Part shown: piece after piece, positions 1 to 8,512 of the stretch
Position numbering within the stretch: position 1 is the stretch's first letter
How the letters are laid out: each line of letters starts with the position of its first letter
Source of the DNA: Croceicoccus ponticola
GTDB taxonomy: Bacteria > Pseudomonadota > Alphaproteobacteria > Sphingomonadales > Sphingomonadaceae
Reading direction: 5' to 3'
NCBI RefSeq assembly: GCF_004004515.1
Contig: NZ_RXOL01000002.1
Span: forward strand, 248,001-312,000
Length of the DNA: 64,000 nucleotides
Notes under the pieces: model-generated
What the model was told of the DNA's origin: nothing
The model's database searches: none
What the model saw: only the letters and a program-made list of their open reading frames with translations
Program-made: the position numbers and the translations under genes

Positions 1-89
1 GGCAGGGCGCGCTAATCCCCAGTTTCCACAGGGCCAACTAACTTCAACAGCTCTTTTAAAAACTTATTTATTGTTGTCTTGAGGCGTCC
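1..89. other. AT-rich upstream region of hemE, probable edge of the chromosomal origin
   Basis: These 89 bases precede hemE. Positions 50-80 are strongly AT-rich compared with the GC-rich surroundings, and GTTTCCACA at 22-30 resembles a degenerate DnaA box (consensus TTATCCACA, two differences). In Caulobacter and other alphaproteobacteria the origin lies immediately upstream of hemE, and the gene order to the right (rho, mnmE, mnmG, rsmG, parAB) fits the same arrangement. A GAGG ribosome-binding site lies at 81-84. The assignment rests mainly on synteny, since most of any origin would lie outside the window. Confidence 0.5.
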
Positions 90-1115
90 ATGCCCGGTCT
101 TTTACTCGACACCCTGAAAGGGACGAATGCGTCCCACCGCCCCCTCTGGCTGATGCGTCAGGCAGGGCGATATTTGCCCGAATACCGTGCCTTGCGTGCG
201 GAGAAGGGCGGTTTTCTCAACCTTGTCTACGATTGCGAAGCCGCGGCCGAAGTCACTTTGCAACCGATCGACCGGTTCGGGTTCGACGGCGCGATCCTGT
301 TTTCCGATATCCTGATCGTCCCTTATGCGATGGGCCAGGATCTACAATTCCTTGCCGGCGAAGGCCCGCATCTGTCGCCGCGCCTTGCCGATGCGGCGCT
401 GGCCTCGTTGGAAATGGTGCCCGAACGCTTAGCGCCGATCTATCGCACGGTAGAACTTTGCGCAGCGCGGCTCGATCCGACCAAGACCATGCTGGGCTTT
501 GCAGGATCGCCATGGACGGTCGCGACCTACATGGTGAACGGCGAAGGCAGCCGCGATCAGCATGAGACGCGAGCCATGGCCTATGGCGATCCCGTCGCGT
601 TCAAGGCGATCATAGACGCGATTGCCAACGTTACGGTCGAATATCTGGTCGGACAGGCCAATGCGGGCGCAGAGGCTGTGCAGCTGTTCGATTCATGGGC
701 TGGCAGCCTTGCTCCCGATGAATTCGAACGTTGGGTCATCGCGCCGAATGCGGGGATCGTCGACCGGTTCAAGGCGCAGCGCCCCGACGTGCCGGTCATC
801 GGTTTCCCCAAGGGTTCGGGTGAGAAACTGGTCGCCTATGCGCGGGAAACCGGGGTCGATGCGGTGGGCGTTGACGAAACGGTCGATCCGGTCTGGGCCG
901 CGCGCGAATTGCCCGCGAACATGCCGGTGCAGGGGAATCTCGATCCACTGCTGTTGCTGGCGGGCGGCAGGCGTATGACGGATCGCGCGCGCTTCGTGCT
1001 CGACTGTTTTGCCGACCGGCCGCACGTCTTCAACCTTGGCCACGGCATCGGCAAGGAAACGCCGATTACCCATGTCGAGGAATTGGTGGCCACAGTCCGC
1101 AGCTGGTCTCGCTGA
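90..1115 (+). CDS. hemE: Uroporphyrinogen decarboxylase
   Basis: A cytoplasmic enzyme of heme synthesis that removes four carboxyl groups from uroporphyrinogen III to give coproporphyrinogen III. The 341-residue length is normal. The N-terminal hallmark RPLWLMRQAGRYLPEYR (about residues 17-33), with its substrate-binding arginines, is intact, as are the GFAGSPWT segment near residue 137 and the C-terminal FNLGHGI segment. ATG at 90 is preceded by GAGG at 81-84. hemJ, another heme gene, starts 55 bases downstream on the same strand, so the two may be co-transcribed. Its position beside the presumed origin matches Caulobacter. Confidence 0.97.
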   Translation: MPGLLLDTLKGTNASHRPLWLMRQAGRYLPEYRALRAEKGGFLNLVYDCEAAAEVTLQPIDRFGFDGAILFSDILIVPYAMGQDLQFLAGEGPHLSPRLADAALASLEMVPERLAPIYRTVELCAARLDPTKTMLGFAGSPWTVATYMVNGEGSRDQHETRAMAYGDPVAFKAIIDAIANVTVEYLVGQANAGAEAVQLFDSWAGSLAPDEFERWVIAPNAGIVDRFKAQRPDVPVIGFPKGSGEKLVAYARETGVDAVGVDETVDPVWAARELPANMPVQGNLDPLLLLAGGRRMTDRARFVLDCFADRPHVFNLGHGIGKETPITHVEELVATVRSWSR

Positions 1116-1170
1116 GGTTATTGTGGGTCAGGGTTTGCGCCGATCGCGTCGAACCCTTATTCGATAATCC

Positions 1171-1623
1171 ATGCAGGAGGTTCTGGCCTTGCTCTATCCC
1201 TGGCTGAAAGTCGGCCACCTGGTCTTCGTGATCTTCTGGATGGCCGGCCTGTTCATGCTGCCTCGCTTTTTCGTTTATCATCAGGAAGCGCTCGCCGGAT
1301 CGGAAGAGGCGACGCGCTGGGTCGAACGTGAATCGCGCCTGCGCAAGATCATCCTCAATCCGGCCATCGTGATGGTCTGGGTATTCGGGCTCGCGCTGGC
1401 CTTTACCGCCGATGCATGGGGGCAGGGGTGGTTCCACCTCAAGCTGCTCTTCGTGCTGTCGTTGTCGGGTTATCACGGGTGGATGTCCGTTTATGCCAAG
1501 CGTCTGGCGCGCGGCGAACCGACCCTGACGGGCAAGCAATTGCGGCTGTTGAACGAAGTGCCCGGAATCGCCGCGATCCTGATCGTCACCACTGTCGTCA
1601 TCGGGCGATTTTACCTGACGTGA
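1171..1623 (+). CDS. hemJ: Protoporphyrinogen oxidase HemJ (CopD-like membrane protein)
   Basis: A small integral membrane protein of 150 residues that oxidises protoporphyrinogen IX in bacteria lacking HemG or HemY. The first helix contains KVGHLVFVIFWMAGLFMLPR (about residues 12-31), with the conserved histidine of the family. Further hydrophobic segments lie at about 68-85, 93-110 and 130-150, giving the expected four-helix layout. It follows hemE on the same strand, which supports a role in heme synthesis. Older annotations call this family CopD-like or UPF0093. The product assignment comes from family knowledge. Confidence 0.88.
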   Translation: MQEVLALLYPWLKVGHLVFVIFWMAGLFMLPRFFVYHQEALAGSEEATRWVERESRLRKIILNPAIVMVWVFGLALAFTADAWGQGWFHLKLLFVLSLSGYHGWMSVYAKRLARGEPTLTGKQLRLLNEVPGIAAILIVTTVVIGRFYLT

Positions 1624-1658
1624 CCGTCGGTGCGCGTCGTTTTTGCGCTTACGCGCGA

Positions 1659-1687
1659 TTGACGATCGGCCTGGCGAGGCTTATTTA
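1659..1687 (+). promoter_or_regulatory. Predicted sigma-70 promoter of rho
   Basis: TTGACG at 1659-1664 is followed after exactly 17 bases by TATTTA at 1682-1687, a good -35/-10 pair. Transcription would start near 1694 and leave a leader of roughly 150 bases before the rho start codon at 1847. The 223-base spacer after hemJ also contains a short inverted repeat (GCGCGT at 1632-1637 with ACGCGC at 1651-1656) just upstream of the promoter. Rho genes are often autoregulated through long leaders, which would fit, but no attenuator is evident here. Confidence 0.6.
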
Positions 1688-1846
1688 GGCATCAGCGGCG
1701 TCCTGCCGCGGATCGTGATTGCCGGGCTGCCGGCGGTGCGATCAGGTCCGCTTTCACCAAGCCCATAGACCAAGGCCCCCCGCGCCTGTCGATCGATCGA
1801 TGCAAGGCACGCGGGATCCGCCAGCCCCTAACGGAATATTCGAGAT

Positions 1847-3100
1847 ATGCACCTCAAGGAACTCAAGCAGAAAACCCCCGCCGCGCTAGTCGAAATGGCC
1901 GAGGAACTGGGCGTCGAAGGCGCTTCGACCATGCGCCGTCAGGACCTGATGTTCGGCATTCTGAAGGAAGTCGCCGAGGACGAGGAAATCCTCGGCATCG
2001 GCACGATCGAAGTGTTGTCGGACGGTTTCGGATTCCTCCGCAGCCCCGAGGCGAACTACCTTGCCGGGCCCGACGACATCTATGTTTCGCCGAACCAGGT
2101 CCGCAAGTTTCAGCTGCGCACCGGCGACACGGTCGAAGGCGAAATCCGCGCCCCGCGCGACGGCGAACGCTATTTCGCGCTCACGAAGCTACTGAAGGTC
2201 AATTTCGACGATCCGGACGTGGTGCGCCATCGCGTCAACTTCGATAACCTGACGCCGCTCTATCCCGACGAGAAGCTGGTTCTCGATACCGTCGACCCGA
2301 CGGTGAAGGACAAGTCGGCGCGCGTGATCGATATCATCAGTCCGCAGGGCAAGGGTCAGCGCGCGCTTATCGTGGCGCCGCCGCGTACGGGTAAGACCGT
2401 GCTGTTGCAGAATATCGCCAAGGCGATCACCGACAACCATCCGGAAGTGTTCCTGCTGGTCCTGCTCGTCGACGAACGGCCGGAAGAAGTCACCGACATG
2501 CAGCGCTCGGTGAAGGGCGAAGTCATTTCGTCGACTTTCGACGAACCGGCCCAGCGCCACGTGCAAGTCGCTGAAATGGTGATCGAAAAAGCCAAGCGCC
2601 TAGTCGAGCACAAGCGCGACGTCGTCATCCTGCTCGATTCGATCACGCGTCTTGGCCGCGCCTACAACACCGTGGTCCCGTCGTCGGGCAAGGTGCTGAC
2701 CGGCGGTGTCGACGCCAACGCGCTACAGCGTCCCAAGCGCTTCTTCGGCGCGGCGCGTAACATCGAGGAGGGCGGTTCGCTGTCCATCATCGCCACCGCG
2801 CTGATCGACACCGGCAGCCGCATGGACGAAGTCATCTTCGAAGAATTCAAGGGCACCGGTAACTCGGAAATCGTGTTGGATCGCAAGGTCGCGGACAAGC
2901 GCATCTTCCCCGCTCTGGACGTCGGCAAGTCCGGCACGCGTAAGGAAGAGCTGCTGGTCAGCAAGGACAACTTGTCCAAGATGTGGGTCCTACGCCGCAT
3001 TCTGATGCAGATGGGCACCATCGACGCGATGGAATTCCTGCTCGACAAGATGAAGGATTCGAAGACCAACGAAGACTTCTTTGCGACCATGAATCAGTAA
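1847..3100 (+). CDS. rho: Transcription termination factor Rho
   Basis: A hexameric RNA-dependent ATPase that terminates transcription. At 417 residues it has the usual length without large insertions. The N-terminal helical domain (residues 1-45) is followed by an OB-fold RNA-binding domain containing [20 protein letters not shown] (about 59-78). The ATPase core carries the Walker A motif APPRTGKT (about 177-184) and a Walker B strand ending in [16 protein letters not shown] near residue 260-275. It is led by its own predicted promoter, and a BLUF-domain gene starts 19 bases downstream. Confidence 0.98.
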   Translation: MHLKELKQKTPAALVEMAEELGVEGASTMRRQDLMFGILKEVAEDEEILGIGTIEVLSDGFGFLRSPEANYLAGPDDIYVSPNQVRKFQLRTGDTVEGEIRAPRDGERYFALTKLLKVNFDDPDVVRHRVNFDNLTPLYPDEKLVLDTVDPTVKDKSARVIDIISPQGKGQRALIVAPPRTGKTVLLQNIAKAITDNHPEVFLLVLLVDERPEEVTDMQRSVKGEVISSTFDEPAQRHVQVAEMVIEKAKRLVEHKRDVVILLDSITRLGRAYNTVVPSSGKVLTGGVDANALQRPKRFFGAARNIEEGGSLSIIATALIDTGSRMDEVIFEEFKGTGNSEIVLDRKVADKRIFPALDVGKSGTRKEELLVSKDNLSKMWVLRRILMQMGTIDAMEFLLDKMKDSKTNEDFFATMNQ

Positions 3101-3119
3101 GTTCGACCGGCGAGATCGC

Positions 3120-3512
3120 GTGAGGCAACTGCTTTATACCAGCAAGGCGGTTGCCGGCATCGTCGAACGTGACGTGCGCATGATCGTGGGGGCGTCGCAA
3201 TATCGCAATTCTCTCGACCGGATTACCGGCATCCTGCTCTTCGACGGACTGCGTTTTATGCAGTTCATCGAAGGGTCGGACGTCGCGGTTTCAAGTCTTA
3301 TGGATCGGCTCTACGCCGATGTTCGCCATCGTGAAGTGATCGTTATGCACGACGCGGCGGCAGAGCGGCGAAGCTTTCCGATCTGGTCGATGCGTTGGGT
3401 GCATCTCGACAACGCTCACGACGCGCGTCGCCATACGATTACCCGAATGGTGCCTGGCACTATCGATCCCGGAGTGCGGGACCAGTTCTATGGTTTCGTC
3501 GCGCCAGGCTGA
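3120..3512 (+). CDS. Short BLUF-domain blue-light photoreceptor
   Basis: A 130-residue protein made almost entirely of one BLUF domain, which binds FAD and senses blue light. The flavin-contacting residues are all present: Tyr6, Asn30 and Gln48, with the segments ITGILLFDG and MQFIEG around them, and Trp89/Met91 near the C-terminal strand. It has no effector domain, so it probably signals by protein contact, as other short BLUF proteins do. The start is GTG at 3120, 19 bases after the rho stop, suggesting read-through transcription from rho. The stop at 3512 is three bases from the convergent hydrolase gene. The partner is unknown. Confidence 0.88.
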   Translation: MRQLLYTSKAVAGIVERDVRMIVGASQYRNSLDRITGILLFDGLRFMQFIEGSDVAVSSLMDRLYADVRHREVIVMHDAAAERRSFPIWSMRWVHLDNAHDARRHTITRMVPGTIDPGVRDQFYGFVAPG

Positions 3513-3515
3513 ACC

Positions 3516-4214
3516 TCAGCCCAGGTTTTCCGCAAAAAATCGAACCGTTCGCTCGTCAGCCAATTGAGCGGCTTCGTCATCGCGGCGCTTGCCGGTTTCG
3601 GTCGCGAAGCCATGATCCAGCCCCACATAGTCGTGCAACGTGACCTTGGGATGCCCGTCGAGCCCTTCATGCATCTTGGCTTGTGCCTCGGCTGACACAT
3701 ATCCGTCGGCGGTCGGTATATGCAGCATGAGCGGATGGGCGATGGCGTGTGATTCGTTCAGCATCTGGTCGATCATGACGCCGTAATAGCCGACCGAAGC
3801 ATCGATATCAGTGCGCGTCGCAGTCATGTAGGCCAGTTTCCCGCCAAGGCAGTATCCCACCGCGCCGACTTTTGCGACGCGCGCTTCCCGGCGGATCCAG
3901 TGGATCGTGGCTTCGATATCGCGGATGTTTTCATCCGTTTTGTTGAGGCCGAACAGCTCGAACGCCCGCGCCATTTCACTGTCCACGTCGGGATCAAGCT
4001 CGATCCCGGGTTCGATGCGCCAGAAAAGGTCCGGAGCCACGGCAAGATAGCCCGCTTCGGCCCACTTGTCGCACTTGCGGCGGATGCCCGCATTTACCCC
4101 AAAGATTTCCTGAATGACGATGATGGCAGCCTTCGGCGTGCCGTCGGGACGGGCCACGTAAGCACCGAAGTTGTCGGTCCCGTCGAGCGTTGCGATGCGT
4201 GCGGTCTCGGTCAT
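3516..4214 (-). CDS. Dienelactone hydrolase family protein
   Basis: An alpha/beta hydrolase of 232 residues, related to carboxymethylenebutenolidase. The catalytic triad is visible: Cys122 in GAVGYCLGG, Asp170 in HIPTADGYV and His201 in GLDHGFA. Glu36 in QEIFG is the residue that activates the cysteine in this family. The start at 4214 is preferred because AAAGGA lies just upstream and the reading frame further upstream runs under the opposite-strand gene. There are no aromatic-degradation genes nearby, so the natural substrate cannot be inferred; many chromosomal members have unknown substrates. Confidence 0.85.
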   Translation of the reverse strand: MTETARIATLDGTDNFGAYVARPDGTPKAAIIVIQEIFGVNAGIRRKCDKWAEAGYLAVAPDLFWRIEPGIELDPDVDSEMARAFELFGLNKTDENIRDIEATIHWIRREARVAKVGAVGYCLGGKLAYMTATRTDIDASVGYYGVMIDQMLNESHAIAHPLMLHIPTADGYVSAEAQAKMHEGLDGHPKVTLHDYVGLDHGFATETGKRRDDEAAQLADERTVRFFAENLG

Positions 4215-4352
4215 CTCAGTGTCCTTTGTTGCGTTTTGCCACGGGATATATGGGCGCGATGGACTTTGCCAGTGGGCTGTGACAGCTTGCCCCGACGTAA
4301 AGCTTGTCGCGCGTAGTGAAATGGCGCCGGCACATTGAGGGAACGAGCATCG

Positions 4353-4610
4353 ATGAAAGTGAATGTCGAAGTCGAGTGCACACCCGAAGAAGCACGTCGG
4401 TTCATGGGATTGCCGGATGTCAGCCGTGCCAATGACGTTTACGTCGACAGCCTGGTCAACGCGATGAAAGGTGCCGGTAGCATCGATCAGGTACAGGATC
4501 TCATCAAGGGTTTCGCACCAATGGGTGAGATGGGCTTGCGCATGTTCCAACAGATAATGGAAAGCGGGGCCAAGGCCGCCTTCGGATCGAGCACGCCGAA
4601 AAAGAACTGA
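4353..4610 (+). CDS. Small conserved protein, DUF6489-like
   Basis: An 85-residue protein beginning MKVNVEVECTPEEARRFMGL. That opening, an antiparallel strand followed by a TPEEAR helix and a GLPD turn, resembles the small proteins annotated as DUF6489 in sphingomonads. The rest is predicted to be helical (residues 35-75) with a short polar tail. ATG at 4353 is chosen over an in-frame TTG at 4335 because AGGGA lies about 9-10 bases before the ATG. It stands between the divergent hydrolase and mnmE. No function is known; the family match is from memory. Confidence 0.7.
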   Translation: MKVNVEVECTPEEARRFMGLPDVSRANDVYVDSLVNAMKGAGSIDQVQDLIKGFAPMGEMGLRMFQQIMESGAKAAFGSSTPKKN

Positions 4611-4647
4611 CTTTTACGGTCGGCCCATGCGCGCTACGTCGCGCGGC

Positions 4648-5931
4648 ATGAGCGTCGATACCATCTTTGCATTGTCGAGCGGCAGCCCGCCTGCGGCGAT
4701 CGCAGTCATTCGGGTCAGCGGGCCTGATGCTGGTCTGGCGCTAACGCGATTGGGCGGAAGCGTTCCGCCGGCGCGCACGGCGAAAGTCCGGACATTGCGT
4801 GATCCCGATTCGGGTGATGTGCTGGATCGAGCGCTGGTCTTGTTTCTCCCCGGTCCCGACAACGCGACCGGGGAAGATTGTGCCGAATTGCACCTGCACG
4901 GTGGCAGGGCGGTCATCGCGGCTGTGGAACAGGCGCTCGCAGCTATCGCCGGATTACGTCGGGCAGAGCCGGGGGAGTTCACGCGCCGGGCTTTTTCCAA
5001 TGGACGGCTCGATCTTGCCGAGGCTGAGGGCCTTGCCGATCTGCTTTCGGCGGAGACCGAACTGCAGCGTCGCAATGCGCAGGCGCTCGCCAGTGGCGCG
5101 CTTTCGGGGCAGGTGGAGGCATGGCGTATCGAATTGCTCTCGCTTGCGGCCATGGTCGAGGCTGATCTCGATTTTTCGGATGAAGACGACGTGGCTGATT
5201 TGCCGCCTGCTTTCATGGCGCGTTGCCTGGCGTTGGCGAACGAGATCGGACAGTGGCTTCAGGCACCACGCGCGGAAGTTCTGAAAGAGGGTTACCGGGT
5301 AACGATCGCAGGGCCTCCCAATGCCGGAAAAAGTAGCCTTTTCAACGCCATAATTGGAGAAGACGCAGCGATAGCGACGCCTATCGCCGGCACGACGCGC
5401 GATATTTTGCTGCGTTCTGTATCGATAAGTGGGGTCCCGTTTCTATTCTCGGATACTGCCGGCATCCGCGATGATACGTCGGATCAGATCGAACGCATCG
5501 GGATAGAGAGAGCGCGCCGGGAATTGGCGCAAGCAGACCTCGTTTTGTGGTTGGGGCCAGACGACGACGCACCCGCCTCGGCTTGGAATCTCGAGACGAT
5601 GGTGGATCTGCCGCTTCACCGATCGAAGCTCAATCCCCGCCATCGGGTATCTGCCGTGACGGGTGAGGGGCTCTTGGAATTGCGTCATGATCTCGTCAGC
5701 CATGCCCTCCAGGCAATGCCGCAGCCCGGCCAAGTTGCCGTATCGCGCCATCAGGGCGAATTACTCGGAGAGGCCGAGACTGCGATTGCCGAGGCGGCGA
5801 TGGCAAGTGATTCGCTCATCGTTGCAGAACAACTACGGGTTGCGCGCGTCACGTTCGACCGATTGACCGGCCGGGCCGCAACGGAAGATATGCTCGACGC
5901 GCTGTTCGGTAAGTTTTGCATCGGTAAATGA
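4648..5931 (+). CDS. mnmE: tRNA uridine-5-carboxymethylaminomethyl modification GTPase MnmE
   Basis: MnmE works with MnmG to install the cmnm5 group on the wobble uridine of several tRNAs. The 427-residue protein has the folate-binding N-terminal domain (DTIFALSSG start), a helical domain, an inserted G domain with P-loop GPPNAGKSS, switch GTTRD and DTAGI, and the invariant C-terminal CIGK. The G4 position reads RSKLN instead of the usual NKxD, which is unusual. ATG at 4648 matches the family start; an in-frame ATG at 4627 is possible, and neither has a clear ribosome-binding site. A parS site begins immediately after its stop, and mnmG follows. Confidence 0.95.
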   Translation: MSVDTIFALSSGSPPAAIAVIRVSGPDAGLALTRLGGSVPPARTAKVRTLRDPDSGDVLDRALVLFLPGPDNATGEDCAELHLHGGRAVIAAVEQALAAIAGLRRAEPGEFTRRAFSNGRLDLAEAEGLADLLSAETELQRRNAQALASGALSGQVEAWRIELLSLAAMVEADLDFSDEDDVADLPPAFMARCLALANEIGQWLQAPRAEVLKEGYRVTIAGPPNAGKSSLFNAIIGEDAAIATPIAGTTRDILLRSVSISGVPFLFSDTAGIRDDTSDQIERIGIERARRELAQADLVLWLGPDDDAPASAWNLETMVDLPLHRSKLNPRHRVSAVTGEGLLELRHDLVSHALQAMPQPGQVAVSRHQGELLGEAETAIAEAAMASDSLIVAEQLRVARVTFDRLTGRAATEDMLDALFGKFCIGK

Positions 5932-5947
5932 TGTTCCACGTGGAACA
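5932..5947. other. parS centromere site 1
   Basis: TGTTCCACGTGGAACA is a perfect 16-bp palindrome and matches the ParB recognition site (consensus TGTTNCACGTGRAACA). It starts directly after the mnmE stop codon, in the 68-base spacer before mnmG, and lies about 3.4 kb from parB. Confidence 0.9.
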
Positions 5948-5999
5948 TGTGCTTCTCGTCGCCTTTGACGTTCGCTGCGTCAGGACGTAGGTCGGACCA

Positions 6000-7853
6000 A
6001 TGAGCGAATTCGACGTAATCGTTGTGGGAGCCGGACACGCCGGCTGCGAGGCTGCCGCGGCAGCCGCGCGGGCGGGTGCGCGTACGGCGCTTGTCACGTT
6101 TGACAAGGGTCGAACTGGTGCGATGTCGTGCAACCCCGCTATTGGTGGCTTGGGAAAGGGCCATCTCGTCCGTGAAGTTGATGCGTTCGACGGCTTGATC
6201 GCACGAGCAGCCGATGCCGCTGCCATCCATTACCGCATGCTCAACCGATCCAAGGGGAGCGCCGTCCAAGGCCCGCGCGTACAGGCGGACCGTCGGCTGT
6301 TCATGGCAGCCATCCAGCAGATGGTTCGAACTCAGGAAAACCTGGCGGAAATCGAAGGCGAGGTGGCCGCACTGAGGTTTGTGGCTGGGCGTGTGGCCGG
6401 TGTAATATTGGCTGACCAGACGGAACTGGCAGCAAAGTCGGTCGTGTTGTGTACCGGCACGTTTTTGGGTGGGAGGCTCTTTCGCGGCGAAGAGGTTCTG
6501 GAAGGCGGACGGATTGGCGAGGGGGCGGCGCATCGCTTGGCAGAACAGATGCGCGAAGCGGACCTGCCGATGCAGCGTTTGAAGACGGGTACGCCGCCGC
6601 GACTTGATGGGCGCACGATTGATTGGGGTAAGCTTGAGCAGCAGCCATCGGACCCTGAAAGATGGACGATGTCTCCGATGGTTTCAGATCGGCTCAACCC
6701 ACAAGTGTTCTGCGCCATTACGCGCACCAATTTGGCGACACATGATGTTATCCGCGCCGGGCTCGATCGTTCGCCTTTGTTCAGTGGTGCAATCGATGCA
6801 CGCGGTCCACGATACTGCCCGTCTATCGAAGACAAGATCCACCGCTTTGCCGATCGTGACTCGCATCAGATCTTTTTGGAGCCGGAGAGTCTTTCCGATC
6901 ATCTGGTTTATCCAAACGGTGTCAGCACCTCTCTTCCGACGGACGTCCAGCTCACCATGCTTCGCACGATCGAAGGACTGGAACGGGTCGCGATGGCGGT
7001 CCCGGGCTATGCGGTCGAGTATGACCACATTGATCCCCGCGCACTGCATCGATCGCTAGAGGTGAGGGCGCTGCCCGGCCTTTATTGTGCTGGTCAGGTA
7101 AACGGTACGACAGGATATGAAGAGGCGGCTGCGCAGGGGTTGATGGCCGGACTAGGTGCAGCTTGTGCGGTTGTTGGGAAAGAGTTTCCCAAGCTGGACC
7201 GTGCCAACAGCTACATGGCTGTTATGGTGGACGATCTTACTTTGAATGGCGTAACCGAACCTTATCGCATGCTAACAGCACGAGCCGAATATCGGCTGCG
7301 TTTGCGAGCCAATAATGCCTCAAGCAGGCTGACGCCTATGGCTCGGGATGTCGGTTGCCTTGGCGCTGTGAGGGCAGAATGGTTCGCCAATAGAGCCCAG
7401 CGAAAAGCGAACCTCGATCGTCAACTCGGAGAGCCTTGGACGCCCGGCAGGTTGTCCGAACGTGGCGCTGAGGTGCGTAAGGATCTCCCATCTGCGCCTT
7501 TGGCTGATTGGCTCCGGTTTGACAGTGTGCACTCTGTGGCGCGAAATCTAATCGGCGGCGACATTGACGACCTCGACGATGAACTGTTTGAAGAGGTCAT
7601 CGAAGACGCTCGCTATGCGCCCTATTTATTGAGACAGGATGCTGAACTGCGCGATCTTCGTTCAAGCGAAGCTGTGCGTCTTGACAGCGATTTTCCATAC
7701 CAGTCCATCGCCGGTCTTTCCCGAGAGATGGTAGAACGGCTGACCCAAGCGCGACCCGATAGCCTGTCGGCCGCGGGTCGCGTTCCCGGCATAACGCCAG
7801 CTGCTCTTTCGGCTGTCCTGGTTCATGCGCGCCGGATGGCGGAGATGGGCTGA
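6000..7853 (+). CDS. mnmG: tRNA uridine-5-carboxymethylaminomethyl modification enzyme MnmG
   Basis: An FAD-dependent partner of MnmE in wobble-uridine modification. The 617-residue length is standard. The N-terminal Rossmann motif [12 protein letters not shown] (about residues 7-18) binds FAD. The family signatures GPRVQADR (about 93-100), GTFLGG (about 152-157) and [16 protein letters not shown] (about 367-382) are intact, and a C-terminal helical domain for MnmE and tRNA contact follows. The gene ends one base before the rsmG start codon, so the two are translationally close. Confidence 0.97.
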   Translation: MSEFDVIVVGAGHAGCEAAAAAARAGARTALVTFDKGRTGAMSCNPAIGGLGKGHLVREVDAFDGLIARAADAAAIHYRMLNRSKGSAVQGPRVQADRRLFMAAIQQMVRTQENLAEIEGEVAALRFVAGRVAGVILADQTELAAKSVVLCTGTFLGGRLFRGEEVLEGGRIGEGAAHRLAEQMREADLPMQRLKTGTPPRLDGRTIDWGKLEQQPSDPERWTMSPMVSDRLNPQVFCAITRTNLATHDVIRAGLDRSPLFSGAIDARGPRYCPSIEDKIHRFADRDSHQIFLEPESLSDHLVYPNGVSTSLPTDVQLTMLRTIEGLERVAMAVPGYAVEYDHIDPRALHRSLEVRALPGLYCAGQVNGTTGYEEAAAQGLMAGLGAACAVVGKEFPKLDRANSYMAVMVDDLTLNGVTEPYRMLTARAEYRLRLRANNASSRLTPMARDVGCLGAVRAEWFANRAQRKANLDRQLGEPWTPGRLSERGAEVRKDLPSAPLADWLRFDSVHSVARNLIGGDIDDLDDELFEEVIEDARYAPYLLRQDAELRDLRSSEAVRLDSDFPYQSIAGLSREMVERLTQARPDSLSAAGRVPGITPAALSAVLVHARRMAEMG

Positions 7854-7854
7854 G

Positions 7855-8499
7855 ATGAACTTGTTCGATAATGACGATAGAGATTCTGCGCTCGCATGGC
7901 TTTCGAAACTTGGTTCGGTCTCTCCCGATGCATGTGATAAATTCGAGCAATTTCTAACATCTTTGGCGGCTGAAAATTCGCGCCAGAACCTTGTAGCACA
8001 GGGCACCTTGCCTTTTGCATGGACGCGGCACGTCGTGGACAGTGTGCAACTGATCTCCCATGTTCCACGTGAAACATCGGAAACGTGGCTCGACCTCGGA
8101 ACGGGCGCGGGGTTTCCGGGACTGGTCTGTGCGATCGTGATGCCGCAAACAAAATTCACGCTCGTCGAGCAGCGACCGTTGCGCACCGCTTGGCTTGAGG
8201 AGCAAGCTGATGCCCTGGACTTACAAAACGTCACGATCAAGCCTGCCAATCTGAGTGCATTGGAGGTCGAGAGTTTTGATGTGATCAGCGCGCGCGCATT
8301 TGCGCCTCTGCCGCGTCTCCTCAAGTTATCCGCGGCCTTCTCCACAAACGCGACAACTTGGGTCTTGCCGAAGGGGCGATCAGCATCCCAAGAATTGTTA
8401 GACCTAAAAGGCTGGCAGCATATGTTCCACGTGGAACAATCGGTAACCGATCCGCAATCCGGAATCATTACTGGTAGGCTGTTAGGGCGGGTCGGATGA
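7855..8499 (+). CDS. rsmG: 16S rRNA (guanine-527-N7)-methyltransferase RsmG
   Basis: An SAM-dependent methyltransferase that modifies G527 of 16S rRNA. In the 214-residue protein the SAM-binding loop WLDLGTGAGFPGLVCAI (about residues 75-91) and the acidic LVEQ strand end (about 103-106) are clear, as is the ISARAFAPL segment (about 144-152). The start ATG at 7855 follows the mnmG stop by one base. Two parS sites lie inside the coding sequence, so its codon choice serves two purposes: one encodes residues around HVPRETS and the other around HMFHVEQ. Confidence 0.95.
   Translation: MNLFDNDDRDSALAWLSKLGSVSPDACDKFEQFLTSLAAENSRQNLVAQGTLPFAWTRHVVDSVQLISHVPRETSETWLDLGTGAGFPGLVCAIVMPQTKFTLVEQRPLRTAWLEEQADALDLQNVTIKPANLSALEVESFDVISARAFAPLPRLLKLSAAFSTNATTWVLPKGRSASQELLDLKGWQHMFHVEQSVTDPQSGIITGRLLGRVG
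8061..8076. other. parS centromere site 2 (inside rsmG)
   Basis: TGTTCCACGTGAAACA is an exact match to the general bacterial parS consensus TGTTNCACGTGAAACA. It lies in the middle of the rsmG coding sequence, about 450 bases upstream of parA. Confidence 0.92.
8423..8438. other. parS centromere site 3 (inside rsmG)
   Basis: TGTTCCACGTGGAACA, identical to site 1 and a perfect palindrome, lies near the 3' end of rsmG and 75 bases before the parA start. ParB bound here could also affect parA transcription. Confidence 0.9.
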
Positions 8500-8512
8500 G
8501 GGGCCACTACTT

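Noticed and set aside
1632-1656. A short inverted repeat after hemJ as a terminator
   Set aside because: Only six pairs with a long loop and no T-run; too weak to claim.
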